Shown: positions 1 to 6,284, counted from the stretch's first letter. The stretch is 15,166 bases of DNA from Flavobacterium psychrophilum (GCA_945905915.1 CAMDQL010000043.1:1-15166); one strand, 5' to 3'. The notes: generated from the sequence alone by a model not told the origin. Made by a program: numbers and translations.

Positions 1-40
1 CGGATTTATTGTGGCTGAGAATATTGGAAAATAAACTTCT

Positions 41-85
41 TTAACCACTAAGCTCACTAGGAATGTACTAAGGACACAAGGTTAA
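41..85 (-). repeat. Degenerate intergenic repeat, copy 1 (CTTAGTG-type units)
   Basis: Read on the minus strand, this stretch is a run of four related 7-base units (CCTTGTG, CTTAGTA, CCTAGTG, CTTAGTG) with starts spaced 9, 11 and 9 bases apart, closing with GTTAAAG. The same layout of four units plus a TTTAAA or GTTAAA tail appears at 4772-4816, and a shorter form at 138-173. It lies in non-coding DNA downstream of tspO. I take it as one member of a dispersed intergenic repeat family; its function is unknown. Confidence 0.5.
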
Positions 86-137
86 ATTAATCTTATATGA
101 ACTTATAAATCTAATATGGTTAAAAGGTCTTATTGTA

Positions 138-173
138 CTTTGCGAAAAACTTTGCCAGACTTTGCGTTAAAAT
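138..173 (+). repeat. Degenerate intergenic repeat, copy 2 (CTTTGCG units)
   Basis: Three units (CTTTGCG, CTTTGCC, CTTTGCG) separated by A-rich spacers and ended by TTAAAA. It matches the copy at 4772-4816 almost unit for unit, but one unit is missing. It lies immediately beyond the tspO stop codon and in opposite orientation to copy 1 at 41-85, so the pair forms a loose inverted repeat. I see no clear U-tract hairpin terminator for tspO here, so the repeat may occupy the 3' end of its transcript. Confidence 0.5.
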
Positions 174-175
174 AG

Positions 176-652
176 TTATCGATTCAACCAAAAAATACTT
201 CCAGTTAAAATCGTTGCAAAACCAACCCATACCATATAAGGAATCAATAAATAAGCAGCTTTTTTATCAATTTGCTTGAATACATGATACGTTTCATAAA
301 TCATTAACCAGAGTACAACTATTTCTACTAAGGCCAACAAAAAATTGTGCAATCCAAAGAAAATATAAGACCACAGCGCATTTAAGGCTAATTGAATAAT
401 AAAAAACAACATCCCTTTTTTAACCAAAGGCATTTTAACAGCCATTTGATTCCAAATAAGTCCGCTGGAAATTCCCATCAATATAAAAAGAAGTGTCCAA
501 ACGGGTGCAAAAACCCAATTTGGCGGATTAAAAACTGGTTTCTTAATCATTGGATACCACGTTTCAATACTGGCTTGTGTTACTTTACTGGATAAATATC
601 CTACAGCTAAACAAACCATAACCATGTTGATTATTCGCAAATATTTTGTCAT
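176..652 (-). CDS. tspO: TspO/MBR family tryptophan-rich sensory membrane protein
   Basis: This is a 158-residue integral membrane protein of the TspO/MBR (translocator protein) family, which usually has about 155-165 residues and five membrane helices. The family signature is clear: WYPMIKKPVFNPPNWVFAPVW (residues 32-52), the helix with NALWSYIFFG (91-100), and the C-terminal helix LIPYMVWVGFATILTGSIFW (136-155). Bacterial TspO proteins bind porphyrins and other tetrapyrroles and take part in their degradation, transport or stress signalling; the role in this organism is unknown. The gene is divergent from the mevalonate/prenyltransferase cluster with about 80 bases between the start codons. 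Any regulatory link with isoprenoid synthesis is inference. Start ATG at 652 fits the family N-terminus. The family call is secure, the substrate is not. Confidence 0.95.
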   Translation of the reverse strand: MTKYLRIINMVMVCLAVGYLSSKVTQASIETWYPMIKKPVFNPPNWVFAPVWTLLFILMGISSGLIWNQMAVKMPLVKKGMLFFIIQLALNALWSYIFFGLHNFLLALVEIVVLWLMIYETYHVFKQIDKKAAYLLIPYMVWVGFATILTGSIFWLNR

Positions 653-711
653 TTTTATAATTTTATAAGCAAATTAACGAAATATCAAGGGAACAAATCA
701 ATCAAAATCGG

Positions 712-719
712 TATTTTTG
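712..719 (+). promoter_or_regulatory. Bacteroidetes -7 promoter element before mvaD
   Basis: TATTTTTG matches the Bacteroidetes -7 consensus TAnnTTTG and sits 14 bases before the mvaD ATG, implying a very short leader. I do not see a clean TTG at the matching -33 distance, so this rests on the -7 element alone. Confidence 0.45.
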
Positions 720-733
720 TCAAAATTTTAGCT

Positions 734-1813
734 ATGCTTCTTGAAAAAGATTTTATCGCAACTTCATATCAATCCATTGAATCCGCTAGTTTTGAATGGA
801 GTGCACCTAGTAATATCGCTTTAGTGAAATATTGGGGGAAAAAAGAAAGACAAATTCCGGCCAATCCATCGATAAGTTTTACCTTAAAGAATTGTAAAAC
901 AATTACAAAATTAGAAGTAGTTAAAAAAACGGAAAACAATGATTTTTCGTTTGAATTATTGTTTGAAGGAAAACCAAAAGAAGATTTCAAACCAAAAATT
1001 CAAAATTTCTTTGAAAGAATCGAATCATATTGTCCATTTTTAAAAGAGTATCATTTTAAAATTGATACACAAAACACCTTTCCTCATAGTTCAGGAATTG
1101 CTTCTTCAGCCTCTGGAATGGCAGCTTTAGCGATGAATATCATGAGTTTAGAAAAAGCAATTAACCCGTCGATTTCAGACGAATATTTTTATGCAAAGGC
1201 CTCTTTTTTAGCCCGATTAGGTAGCGGAAGTGCTTGTCGAAGTATCAAAGGCAAAGTGGTGGTTTGGGGTAATCATGCTGAAATTTCAGGAAGTTCAGAT
1301 TTATTTGGAGTCGAATTTTCAGCAATTCATTCTAACTTCAAAAACTATCAAGACACGATTTTATTAGTAGATAAAGGAGAAAAACAAGTTTCAAGTACTG
1401 TTGGGCACGATTTAATGCACAATCATCCGTTTGCGGAAAGACGTTTTGCACAAGCTCATGAAAATTTATCCCAAATAAAGGCGATTTTATCATCAGGAAA
1501 TGTGGAAGAATTCATTAAAATTGTAGAAAGCGAAGCCTTGACCTTGCACGCTATGATGATGACTTCAATGCCCTATTTTATCTTGATGAAACCGAATACA
1601 TTAGAAATTATCAATAAGATTTGGAAATATAGAACCGATACACAAGTTCCAGTTTGTTTTACGTTAGACGCCGGTGCCAATGTGCATGTTTTATATCCTG
1701 AAAATGTGAAAGAACACGTATTGCAATTTATTCAGAATGAGTTAATTGAATATTGCCAAAATGGTCAGTATATTTATGACGAAATTGGTAATGGTGCACA
1801 AAATTTGAAATAA
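734..1813 (+). CDS. mvaD: Diphosphomevalonate decarboxylase (GHMP superfamily)
   Basis: This 359-residue cytosolic enzyme should catalyse the last step of the mevalonate pathway, the ATP-dependent decarboxylation of mevalonate 5-diphosphate to isopentenyl diphosphate. It carries the family N-terminal motif SAPSNIALVKYWGK (residues 23-36), the GHMP ATP-binding loop PHSSGIASSASGMAALA (117-133), RLGSGSACRS (161-170), and the C-terminal LDAGANVHVLYP (311-322), whose Asp312 matches the catalytic Asp of the family. Length and motif order are normal. It is the first gene of a plus-strand cluster with a mevalonate-kinase-type gene 56 bases downstream and a UbiA prenyltransferase after that. ATG at 734 leaves about 22 residues before the first motif, normal for this lineage. 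Phosphomevalonate kinase is not in the window. Confidence 0.95.
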   Translation: MLLEKDFIATSYQSIESASFEWSAPSNIALVKYWGKKERQIPANPSISFTLKNCKTITKLEVVKKTENNDFSFELLFEGKPKEDFKPKIQNFFERIESYCPFLKEYHFKIDTQNTFPHSSGIASSASGMAALAMNIMSLEKAINPSISDEYFYAKASFLARLGSGSACRSIKGKVVVWGNHAEISGSSDLFGVEFSAIHSNFKNYQDTILLVDKGEKQVSSTVGHDLMHNHPFAERRFAQAHENLSQIKAILSSGNVEEFIKIVESEALTLHAMMMTSMPYFILMKPNTLEIINKIWKYRTDTQVPVCFTLDAGANVHVLYPENVKEHVLQFIQNELIEYCQNGQYIYDEIGNGAQNLK

Positions 1814-1845
1814 TTTTATATCTTTACTAAAATATCTGATTACTA

Positions 1846-1859
1846 TAAACTGTAAACTG
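1846..1859 (+). repeat. Heptamer tandem repeat (TAAACTG x2) before the GHMP kinase start
   Basis: Two exact copies of TAAACTG end ten bases before the ATG of the GHMP kinase gene, flanked by degenerate copies (ACTA before, AATACTAAAA after). On the minus strand the unit reads GTTTACA/GTTTATA, the same GTTTNNN seven-base pattern as at 2829-2857 and 6226-6253. It occupies the leader where a ribosome binding site would sit. Confidence 0.5.
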
Positions 1860-1869
1860 AATACTAAAA

Positions 1870-2808
1870 ATGAAAGGACCACTTTTTTACTCAAAAATAT
1901 TACTTTTCGGGGAATATGGAATTATCCAAGATTCGAAAGGACTTTCAATTCCTTATAATTTCTATAATGGTGCTTTAAAAAAAGATGATAATTCGTCTGA
2001 AATTGCTATTAAATCAAACGAAAGTTTGAAAAAATTTGTTACTTATTTAGAGCAATTGCAAGCGGAACAACCTGAGTTAGTAACGTTCAATTTGACGGTT
2101 TTAAAACAAGATGTAAACAGCGGAATGTATTTCGATTCAAGCATTCCTCAAGGATATGGTGTTGGAAGTAGTGGTGCATTAGTAGCTGCTATTTATGATA
2201 AATATGCAAATGATAAAATCACGGTTTTAGAAAATTTAACGCGTGAAAAATTATTGCAATTAAAAACGATTTTTGCCCAAATGGAGTCGTTTTTTCATGG
2301 GAAAAGTTCGGGTTTAGATCCATTGAATAGTTATTTGAGTATTCCCATTTTAATTAATTCGAAAGATAATATTGAAGCAACCGGAATTCCTACTCAAAGC
2401 ACGCAAGGAAAAGGCGCTGTGTTTTTATTAGATTCAGGAATTGTGGGTGAAACCGCTCCAATGGTTTCTATTTTTATGGAAAACCTAAAAGACAATGGTT
2501 TCCGCACGATGTTAAAATCGCAATTCATTAAATATACTGATGCTTGTGTAGAAAATTTCTTGCGCGGCGATGTAAAATCATTATTAGAAAATACTAAACA
2601 ATTATCTAAAGTAGTGTTAAACAACTTTAAACCAATGATTCCCGAGCAATTTCATCAAATATGGCAAAAAGGAATCGACACTAACGACTACTATCTAAAA
2701 TTATGTGGTTCTGGTGGTGGCGGTTATATTTTAGGATTTACTCATGATTTGGATAAAGCAAAAGAATCCTTAAAAGACTATAAATTAGAAGTAGTTTATA
2801 ATTTTTAA
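1870..2808 (+). CDS. Mevalonate kinase-type GHMP kinase
   Basis: A 312-residue GHMP-superfamily kinase, most likely mevalonate kinase, which phosphorylates mevalonate to mevalonate 5-phosphate in the cytosol. An N-terminal SKILLFGEYGII segment (residues 8-19) resembles the substrate-binding start of mevalonate kinases. The ATP-binding loop IPQGYGVGSSGALVAA lies at 92-107, FFHGKSSGLDPL at 141-152 holds the probable catalytic Asp150, and the glycine-rich C-terminal motif CGSGGGGYILGF is at 279-290. It lies between mvaD and a prenyltransferase gene, which supports a mevalonate-pathway role. Phosphomevalonate kinase is the main alternative, since the two are hard to separate by motif. The spacing of 56 bases to mvaD and 57 to the next gene, with no terminator seen, suggests one transcript. 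Confidence 0.85.
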   Translation: MKGPLFYSKILLFGEYGIIQDSKGLSIPYNFYNGALKKDDNSSEIAIKSNESLKKFVTYLEQLQAEQPELVTFNLTVLKQDVNSGMYFDSSIPQGYGVGSSGALVAAIYDKYANDKITVLENLTREKLLQLKTIFAQMESFFHGKSSGLDPLNSYLSIPILINSKDNIEATGIPTQSTQGKGAVFLLDSGIVGETAPMVSIFMENLKDNGFRTMLKSQFIKYTDACVENFLRGDVKSLLENTKQLSKVVLNNFKPMIPEQFHQIWQKGIDTNDYYLKLCGSGGGGYILGFTHDLDKAKESLKDYKLEVVYNF

Positions 2809-2828
2809 TGTTTTTTGTTTGAAGGAAA

Positions 2829-2857
2829 CTTTAAACTTTAAACTTTAAACTTTAAAC
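2829..2857 (+). repeat. Perfect heptamer tandem repeat (CTTTAAA x4) before the UbiA gene
   Basis: Four perfect copies of CTTTAAA (starts at 2829, 2836, 2843 and 2850) plus one further C end eight bases before the UbiA ATG at 2866. On the minus strand the array reads GTTTAAA repeated, matching the GTTTNNN heptamers at 1846-1859 and 6226-6253. Its place in the probable 5' leader makes copy-number change a possible influence on translation, which is inference. Confidence 0.75.
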
Positions 2858-2865
2858 AAAAACTC

Positions 2866-3786
2866 ATGCTTACTCGTAAATCCAAATTAACGCTCAAAAA
2901 AATTGCAAGCCTCTTTTCTGTAATTAGAGGATATAACATTTGGGTGATTGTTTTAGCACAATATCTTTCCGCCATATTTATTTTGGCACCTGAAAAAAGA
3001 GCTTTGGCAATTATTTTGGATTGGCAATTATTTTTAATTGTAATAGCTTCATCTCTTACTATCGCTTCGGGATACATTATCAATAACTTTTATGATGCTA
3101 AAAAAGATTTAATCAATCGGCCTAAAAAAGCGATGATTGACCGATTAGTAAGTCAAGAAACTAAGCTGAAAGTGTATTTTACCATAAACTTTATTGTCGC
3201 ATTTTTGATGTTTTTCATTTCGTGGCGAGCGATTTTATTTTTTTCAACCTATATTTTCTTGATTTGGTTTTATTCGCATAAGTTGAAAAAAATATTTCTA
3301 GTTGGAAACATTACAGCATCCGTTTTAGCAGTTTTGCCTTTTTTTGGGATTTTAATGTATTATAAAAACTTTTACGAAGTAATTTTTGCGAATGCACTCT
3401 TCTTGTTTTTACTAATTTTAATTCGTGAAATGATTAAAGATTTAGAAAATATTGAAGGCGATTTAATTACCGATTATAAGACAATTCCTGTTGTTTTTGG
3501 TGAAAAAATCGCTAAAATAATCATAACAATTTTAACTTTTTGCACCGTAATTCCTGTATATTTCTTAATCGAAATTTACGATGTGGGCTACATGGATAGT
3601 TACTTTTACCTTAGCATGATTATGCTATTGTTTTTTGTGATGTTGTTATGGAAATCAAGCTCAAAAACTGAATTTTTAAAACTTCATTTTTTATTAAAAT
3701 TCATTATTGTATCGGGGGTGTTTTGCATCATACTCATCGAACCTTCCGTTTTGATACACGGAAAAAAATTGATTTCAACATATTAG
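2866..3786 (+). CDS. UbiA-family geranylgeranylglycerol-phosphate geranylgeranyltransferase
   Basis: A 306-residue polytopic membrane prenyltransferase of the UbiA superfamily. Both Asp-rich Mg-diphosphate motifs are present: NNFYDAKKDLINRPKK (residues 73-88, Asp77 and Asp81) and KDLENIEGDLITDYKTIPVV (191-210, Asp192 and Asp199). About eight or nine hydrophobic helices surround them, including strong ones near 23-42, 55-72, 107-135, 173-188, 216-235 and 275-295. In Bacteroidetes this subfamily is usually annotated as the enzyme that adds a second geranylgeranyl chain to geranylgeranylglycerol phosphate, the archaeal ether-lipid step. The substrate cannot be read from motifs, and another acceptor such as a quinone precursor is possible. 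Its place after two mevalonate-pathway genes fits a consumer of prenyl diphosphates. The gene's 3' end contains the promoter of the next gene. Confidence 0.85.
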   Translation: MLTRKSKLTLKKIASLFSVIRGYNIWVIVLAQYLSAIFILAPEKRALAIILDWQLFLIVIASSLTIASGYIINNFYDAKKDLINRPKKAMIDRLVSQETKLKVYFTINFIVAFLMFFISWRAILFFSTYIFLIWFYSHKLKKIFLVGNITASVLAVLPFFGILMYYKNFYEVIFANALFLFLLILIREMIKDLENIEGDLITDYKTIPVVFGEKIAKIIITILTFCTVIPVYFLIEIYDVGYMDSYFYLSMIMLLFFVMLLWKSSSKTEFLKLHFLLKFIIVSGVFCIILIEPSVLIHGKKLISTY

Positions 3787-3797
3787 TTATATCTTTG
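3769..3797 (+). promoter_or_regulatory. Bacteroidetes promoter for the RluB-like gene
   Basis: TTG at 3769-3771, an 18-base spacer, then TATCTTTG at 3790-3797 match the Bacteroidetes TTG/TAnnTTTG consensus well. Transcription would begin near 3803, leaving about 14 leader bases before the ATG at 3817. The promoter overlaps the end of the UbiA gene, so the pseudouridine synthase is probably transcribed separately from the isoprenoid cluster. Confidence 0.65.
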
Positions 3798-3816
3798 CAG
3801 AAATTTGTTTACAATT

Positions 3817-4710
3817 ATGTCACGTCATCAAGATAACGATAAAAGCCGTCCGGGTTCTGCAAGACAAGGAGGATATAAAAAATCCAGCAATTCAAGAGGA
3901 AATGCTCCTGTTAGAAAAGCACCTTCAAAATTTGCAACCAAAACTGAACCAGCTAAAGAAGCGCCAAAAGCTCCAAAATCTCCTAAAAGACCTTCTAATC
4001 CAGACGAAATGCGCTTAAATCGCTACATTTCTAATTCAGGAATGTGTAGTCGAAGAGATGCTGATATCTACATTCAAAGTGGTAATGTAAAAGTAAACGG
4101 AGAAGTTATTACAGAAATGGGTCACCGCGTTAAACTAACCGATGTGGTACAGTTTGATGGCGTTAACATTACCCCCGAAAAGAAAGAATACATTCTATTA
4201 AATAAACCTAAGAACTTTTCTACAGCAGGCGATGATGCAATAGGTTCAGCAAATGTATTAGACTTGGTTAAAAATGCTTCAAAAGCAAATTTAATACCGG
4301 TAGGAAGAATGGATAAAACCACTACAGGCTTGTTATTGTTTACCAATGATACTGAAATTGTACAGAAATTCACCGTTCCCAACCAACGTTCGTCTAAAGT
4401 GTATCAAGTAACTTTAGATAAAAACTTAAAATACGAAGATTTAGAACGTATTCAAAAAGGATTAATGATTGATGACCACAAGGTTTTTGTGGAAGAAATT
4501 ACCTATATCGAAGACCAACCAAAAAGCGAAATTGGGATTAAAATGAAAACGTCTAATGTGAAAGTAGTGCGTAAAATTTTCGAACACTTAAAATATGATG
4601 TTTTAAAAGTTGACCGTGTAACTTTTGCTGGTTTGACTAAGAAAAATTTACCAAGAGGCGATTGGCGTTTCTTAACCGAACAAGAAATCATCAACCTAAA
4701 AAATTCGTAA
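3817..4710 (+). CDS. rluB: rRNA large-subunit pseudouridine synthase, RluB/RsuA family
   Basis: A pseudouridine synthase of 297 residues from the ATG at 3817. It should isomerise a specific uridine in 23S rRNA, by family resemblance to RluB; RluF or RsuA-like specificity cannot be excluded. An S4 RNA-binding domain spans about residues 65-112 (MRLNRYISNSGMCSRRDAD at its start). The catalytic motif GRMDKTTTGLLLFTND is at 163-178, with Asp166 as the nucleophile. Residues 1-62 form a basic, Ser/Pro/Lys/Arg/Ala-rich tail of low complexity, probably disordered and RNA-binding; such tails are common in Bacteroidetes homologues. A TTG at 3805 is also in frame but lies at the predicted transcription start, so the ATG is preferred. 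The gene is flanked by its own promoter and a hairpin terminator at 4731-4762. Confidence 0.88.
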   Translation: MSRHQDNDKSRPGSARQGGYKKSSNSRGNAPVRKAPSKFATKTEPAKEAPKAPKSPKRPSNPDEMRLNRYISNSGMCSRRDADIYIQSGNVKVNGEVITEMGHRVKLTDVVQFDGVNITPEKKEYILLNKPKNFSTAGDDAIGSANVLDLVKNASKANLIPVGRMDKTTTGLLLFTNDTEIVQKFTVPNQRSSKVYQVTLDKNLKYEDLERIQKGLMIDDHKVFVEEITYIEDQPKSEIGIKMKTSNVKVVRKIFEHLKYDVLKVDRVTFAGLTKKNLPRGDWRFLTEQEIINLKNS

Positions 4711-4730
4711 CCCTATTTTTTTAAACATAC

Positions 4731-4762
4731 AGACACATAGAATTTTTTATGTGTCTTTTTTT
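4731..4762 (+). terminator. Rho-independent terminator after the RluB-like gene
   Basis: Nine-base arms AGACACATA (4731-4739) and TATGTGTCT (4748-4756) enclose a short T-rich loop and are followed by a T run to 4762. It starts about 20 bases past the stop codon. Confidence 0.8.
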
Positions 4763-4771
4763 ATTTAGTAA

Positions 4772-4816
4772 TCTTTGCGAACTATGCGAAAAACTTAGCG
4801 CTCTTTGCGTTTAAAT
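4772..4816 (+). repeat. Degenerate intergenic repeat, copy 3 (CTTTGCG units)
   Basis: Four units, CTTTGCG, CTATGCG, CTTAGCG and CTTTGCG, start 9, 12 and 9 bases apart and end in TTTAAA. The arrangement matches the copy at 138-173 (one unit shorter) and, in reverse, the copy at 41-85. It fills the space between the RluB terminator and the NTF2-like gene, ending ten bases before that gene's ATG. The units contain TTTG, part of the Bacteroidetes -7 element, but no full TAnnTTTG match is present. Confidence 0.55.
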
Positions 4817-4825
4817 TTAAACTTT

Positions 4826-5185
4826 ATGCCCAATCAACTACAACAAATTGCCCTTAGATGGTTTGATGCGTTCAATACAAAAAATCTTGAGAAATTATTG
4901 GCGTTATACGACGATGAAGCCCAACATTTTAGTCCAAAATTAAAAATTCGTCAGCCCGAAACGAATGGCTTAATCATCGGAAAAGAAGCAATGCGTGTTT
5001 GGTGGCAAGACGCTTTTGATCGATTACCAACACTACATTACAAAGTAACTTCATTAACCGCAAACTCAGATCGAGTGTTTATGGAATATACACGCCAAGT
5101 AGCAAACGAAGACGATATGTTAGTAGCTGAAGTATTAGAAATTAAAGACGGTAAAATTGTTTTTTCTAGGGTGTATCATGGGTAA
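4826..5185 (+). CDS. NTF2/SnoaL-like domain protein
   Basis: A 119-residue single-domain protein with the pattern of the SnoaL/NTF2-like alpha+beta fold. A helical start, QLQQIALRWFDAFNTKNLEK (residues 4-23), is followed by LLALYDDEAQHFSP, a middle segment with IIGKEAMRVWWQDAFDRLP, and C-terminal strands YKVTSLTANSDRVFMEYTRQ and EVLEIKDGKIVFSRVYHG. The fold hosts small-molecule isomerases and many ligand-binding proteins of unknown role, so no reaction can be assigned. An in-frame TTG at 4805 lies inside the repeat at 4772-4816, so the ATG at 4826 is the better start. The gene looks monocistronic. It converges on dusB with six bases between the stop codons, and no terminator fits there. Confidence 0.8.
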   Translation: MPNQLQQIALRWFDAFNTKNLEKLLALYDDEAQHFSPKLKIRQPETNGLIIGKEAMRVWWQDAFDRLPTLHYKVTSLTANSDRVFMEYTRQVANEDDMLVAEVLEIKDGKIVFSRVYHG

Positions 5186-5191
5186 CATTTA

Positions 5192-6187
5192 CTATTCCTG
5201 AAAAACATAATCCGCATACACCTGCTCAATCTCAGTAAATACATCCAATAATTGATTGATACCATCGGTGGTGACCAATTTTTGTTTATATTCTTTAAAA
5301 CCGTGAATGCCCTTGAAATAATTGGTGTAATGACGGCGCATTTCGTTAATACCTAAGCGTTCGCCTTTCCATTCGACACTCCAAATTAAGTGGTTTTTGG
5401 CAGCTTCAATTCGGTCATCCATACTGGGAGCGGCTAATTTTTCACCCGTGGCGAAATAATGTTTTATTTCATTAAAAATCCAAGGATAACCAATCGCAGC
5501 TCGTCCAATCATCATGCCGTCTAAACCATATTTATTTTTGTATTCCAACGCTTTTTCAGGCGAATCAATATCACCATTTCCAAAAATAGGCATTGAAATT
5601 CTAGGATTTTCTTTAATTCGTTGAACATGTGACCAGTCCGAATGCCCTTTATACATTTGCGCACGAGTACGAGCATGAACCGTTAAAGCTTGAACACCAA
5701 TGTCTTGCAAACGTTCGGCAACTTCATCAATATTTATGGAACTTTCGTCCCAACCCAATCGTGTTTTTACCGTTACCGGAAGAGTTGTTCCTTTGATAAC
5801 CGCTTTGGTTAACCGAATCATCAAATCTACATCTTTTAAAACTCCTGCTCCTGCACCTTTACACACCACTTTTTTTACCGGGCAACCAAAATTAATATCT
5901 ACTAAATCAGGTTGTACCGCATCGACAATTCGTGAAGACATCTCCATAGCTTCTTCGTCACCGCCAAAAATTTGAATTCCCACAGGGCGTTCATAATCAA
6001 AAATATCAAGCTTTTTTTTGCTTTTAACTGCATCCCGAATCAATCCTTCCGAAGAAATAAATTCAGAATACATTAAATCGGCACCATGTAATTTGCACAA
6101 ACGACGAAATGGCGGATCACTCACGTCTTCCATCGGCGCTAATAATAAAGGAAAATCAGGTAATATGATGTTACCAATTTTGGGCAT
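5192..6187 (-). CDS. dusB: tRNA-dihydrouridine synthase, DusB type
   Basis: A 331-residue FMN-dependent enzyme that reduces uridines in the tRNA D loop to dihydrouridine using NADPH. The flavin TIM barrel begins with LLLAPMEDVSDPPFRRL (residues 14-30). QIFGGDEEAM is at 72-81. DINFGCP at 97-103 carries the catalytic Cys102. VTVKTRLGWD is at 139-148, LTVHARTRAQMYKGHSDW at 168-185, and the flavin-phosphate region FGNGDI plus GMMIGRAAIGYPWIF at 202-238. A helical C-terminal domain completes the protein. Length is normal. It is divergent from lepA with about 144 bases between start codons, and a -7-type element on the minus strand at 6205-6212 fits its promoter. The Dus family call is very secure; subgroup DusB follows the usual annotation in Bacteroidetes. 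Confidence 0.95.
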   Translation of the reverse strand: MPKIGNIILPDFPLLLAPMEDVSDPPFRRLCKLHGADLMYSEFISSEGLIRDAVKSKKKLDIFDYERPVGIQIFGGDEEAMEMSSRIVDAVQPDLVDINFGCPVKKVVCKGAGAGVLKDVDLMIRLTKAVIKGTTLPVTVKTRLGWDESSINIDEVAERLQDIGVQALTVHARTRAQMYKGHSDWSHVQRIKENPRISMPIFGNGDIDSPEKALEYKNKYGLDGMMIGRAAIGYPWIFNEIKHYFATGEKLAAPSMDDRIEAAKNHLIWSVEWKGERLGINEMRRHYTNYFKGIHGFKEYKQKLVTTDGINQLLDVFTEIEQVYADYVFQE

Positions 6188-6204
6188 AGTGCTTCATTTT
6201 TTTG

Positions 6205-6232
6205 CAAAAATACAAATTTTTGTTGGTTTCAA
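6205..6232 (-). promoter_or_regulatory. Probable dusB promoter
   Basis: On the minus strand, TTG (6232-6230), a 17-base spacer and TATTTTTG (6212-6205) match the Bacteroidetes promoter layout, with the -7 element 17 bases before the dusB ATG. Its -33 TTG falls in the heptamer array at 6226-6253. Confidence 0.55.
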
Positions 6233-6253
6233 GTTTGAGGTTTCAAGTTTCAG
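6226..6253 (+). repeat. Heptamer tandem array (GTTTCAA/GTTTGAG) between dusB and lepA
   Basis: Four consecutive heptamers, GTTTCAA, GTTTGAG, GTTTCAA and GTTTCAG, in exact seven-base register. The GTTTNNN pattern is shared with the arrays at 1846-1859 and 2829-2857 (minus strand there). It lies between the divergent dusB and lepA promoters and overlaps the proposed dusB -33 element. Relative to dusB the array has the same orientation as the other two have to their downstream genes. Confidence 0.65.
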
Positions 6254-6276
6254 TCTAATAAATCAAATCTTTGCTT

Positions 6277-6284
6277 TATATTTG
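6277..6284 (+). promoter_or_regulatory. Bacteroidetes -7 promoter element for lepA
   Basis: TATATTTG followed by C is an exact TAnnTTTG match, 47 bases before the lepA ATG. The TTT at 6248-6250 is the only candidate near the -33 distance and is imperfect, so the upstream half is weak. Confidence 0.5.

Noticed and set aside
2-34. Possible C-terminal end of a plus-strand gene (GFIVAENIGK then stop) at the left edge
   Set aside because: Only ten codons are visible, with no recognisable motif; it may equally be intergenic sequence. Extending the window to the left would decide.
3805-3816. TTG start for the RluB-like gene
   Set aside because: It lies at the predicted transcription start; the ATG at 3817 leaves a plausible short leader.
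4805-4825. TTG start for the NTF2-like gene
   Set aside because: These codons belong to the CTTTGCG repeat, and the family-like sequence starts at the ATG at 4826.
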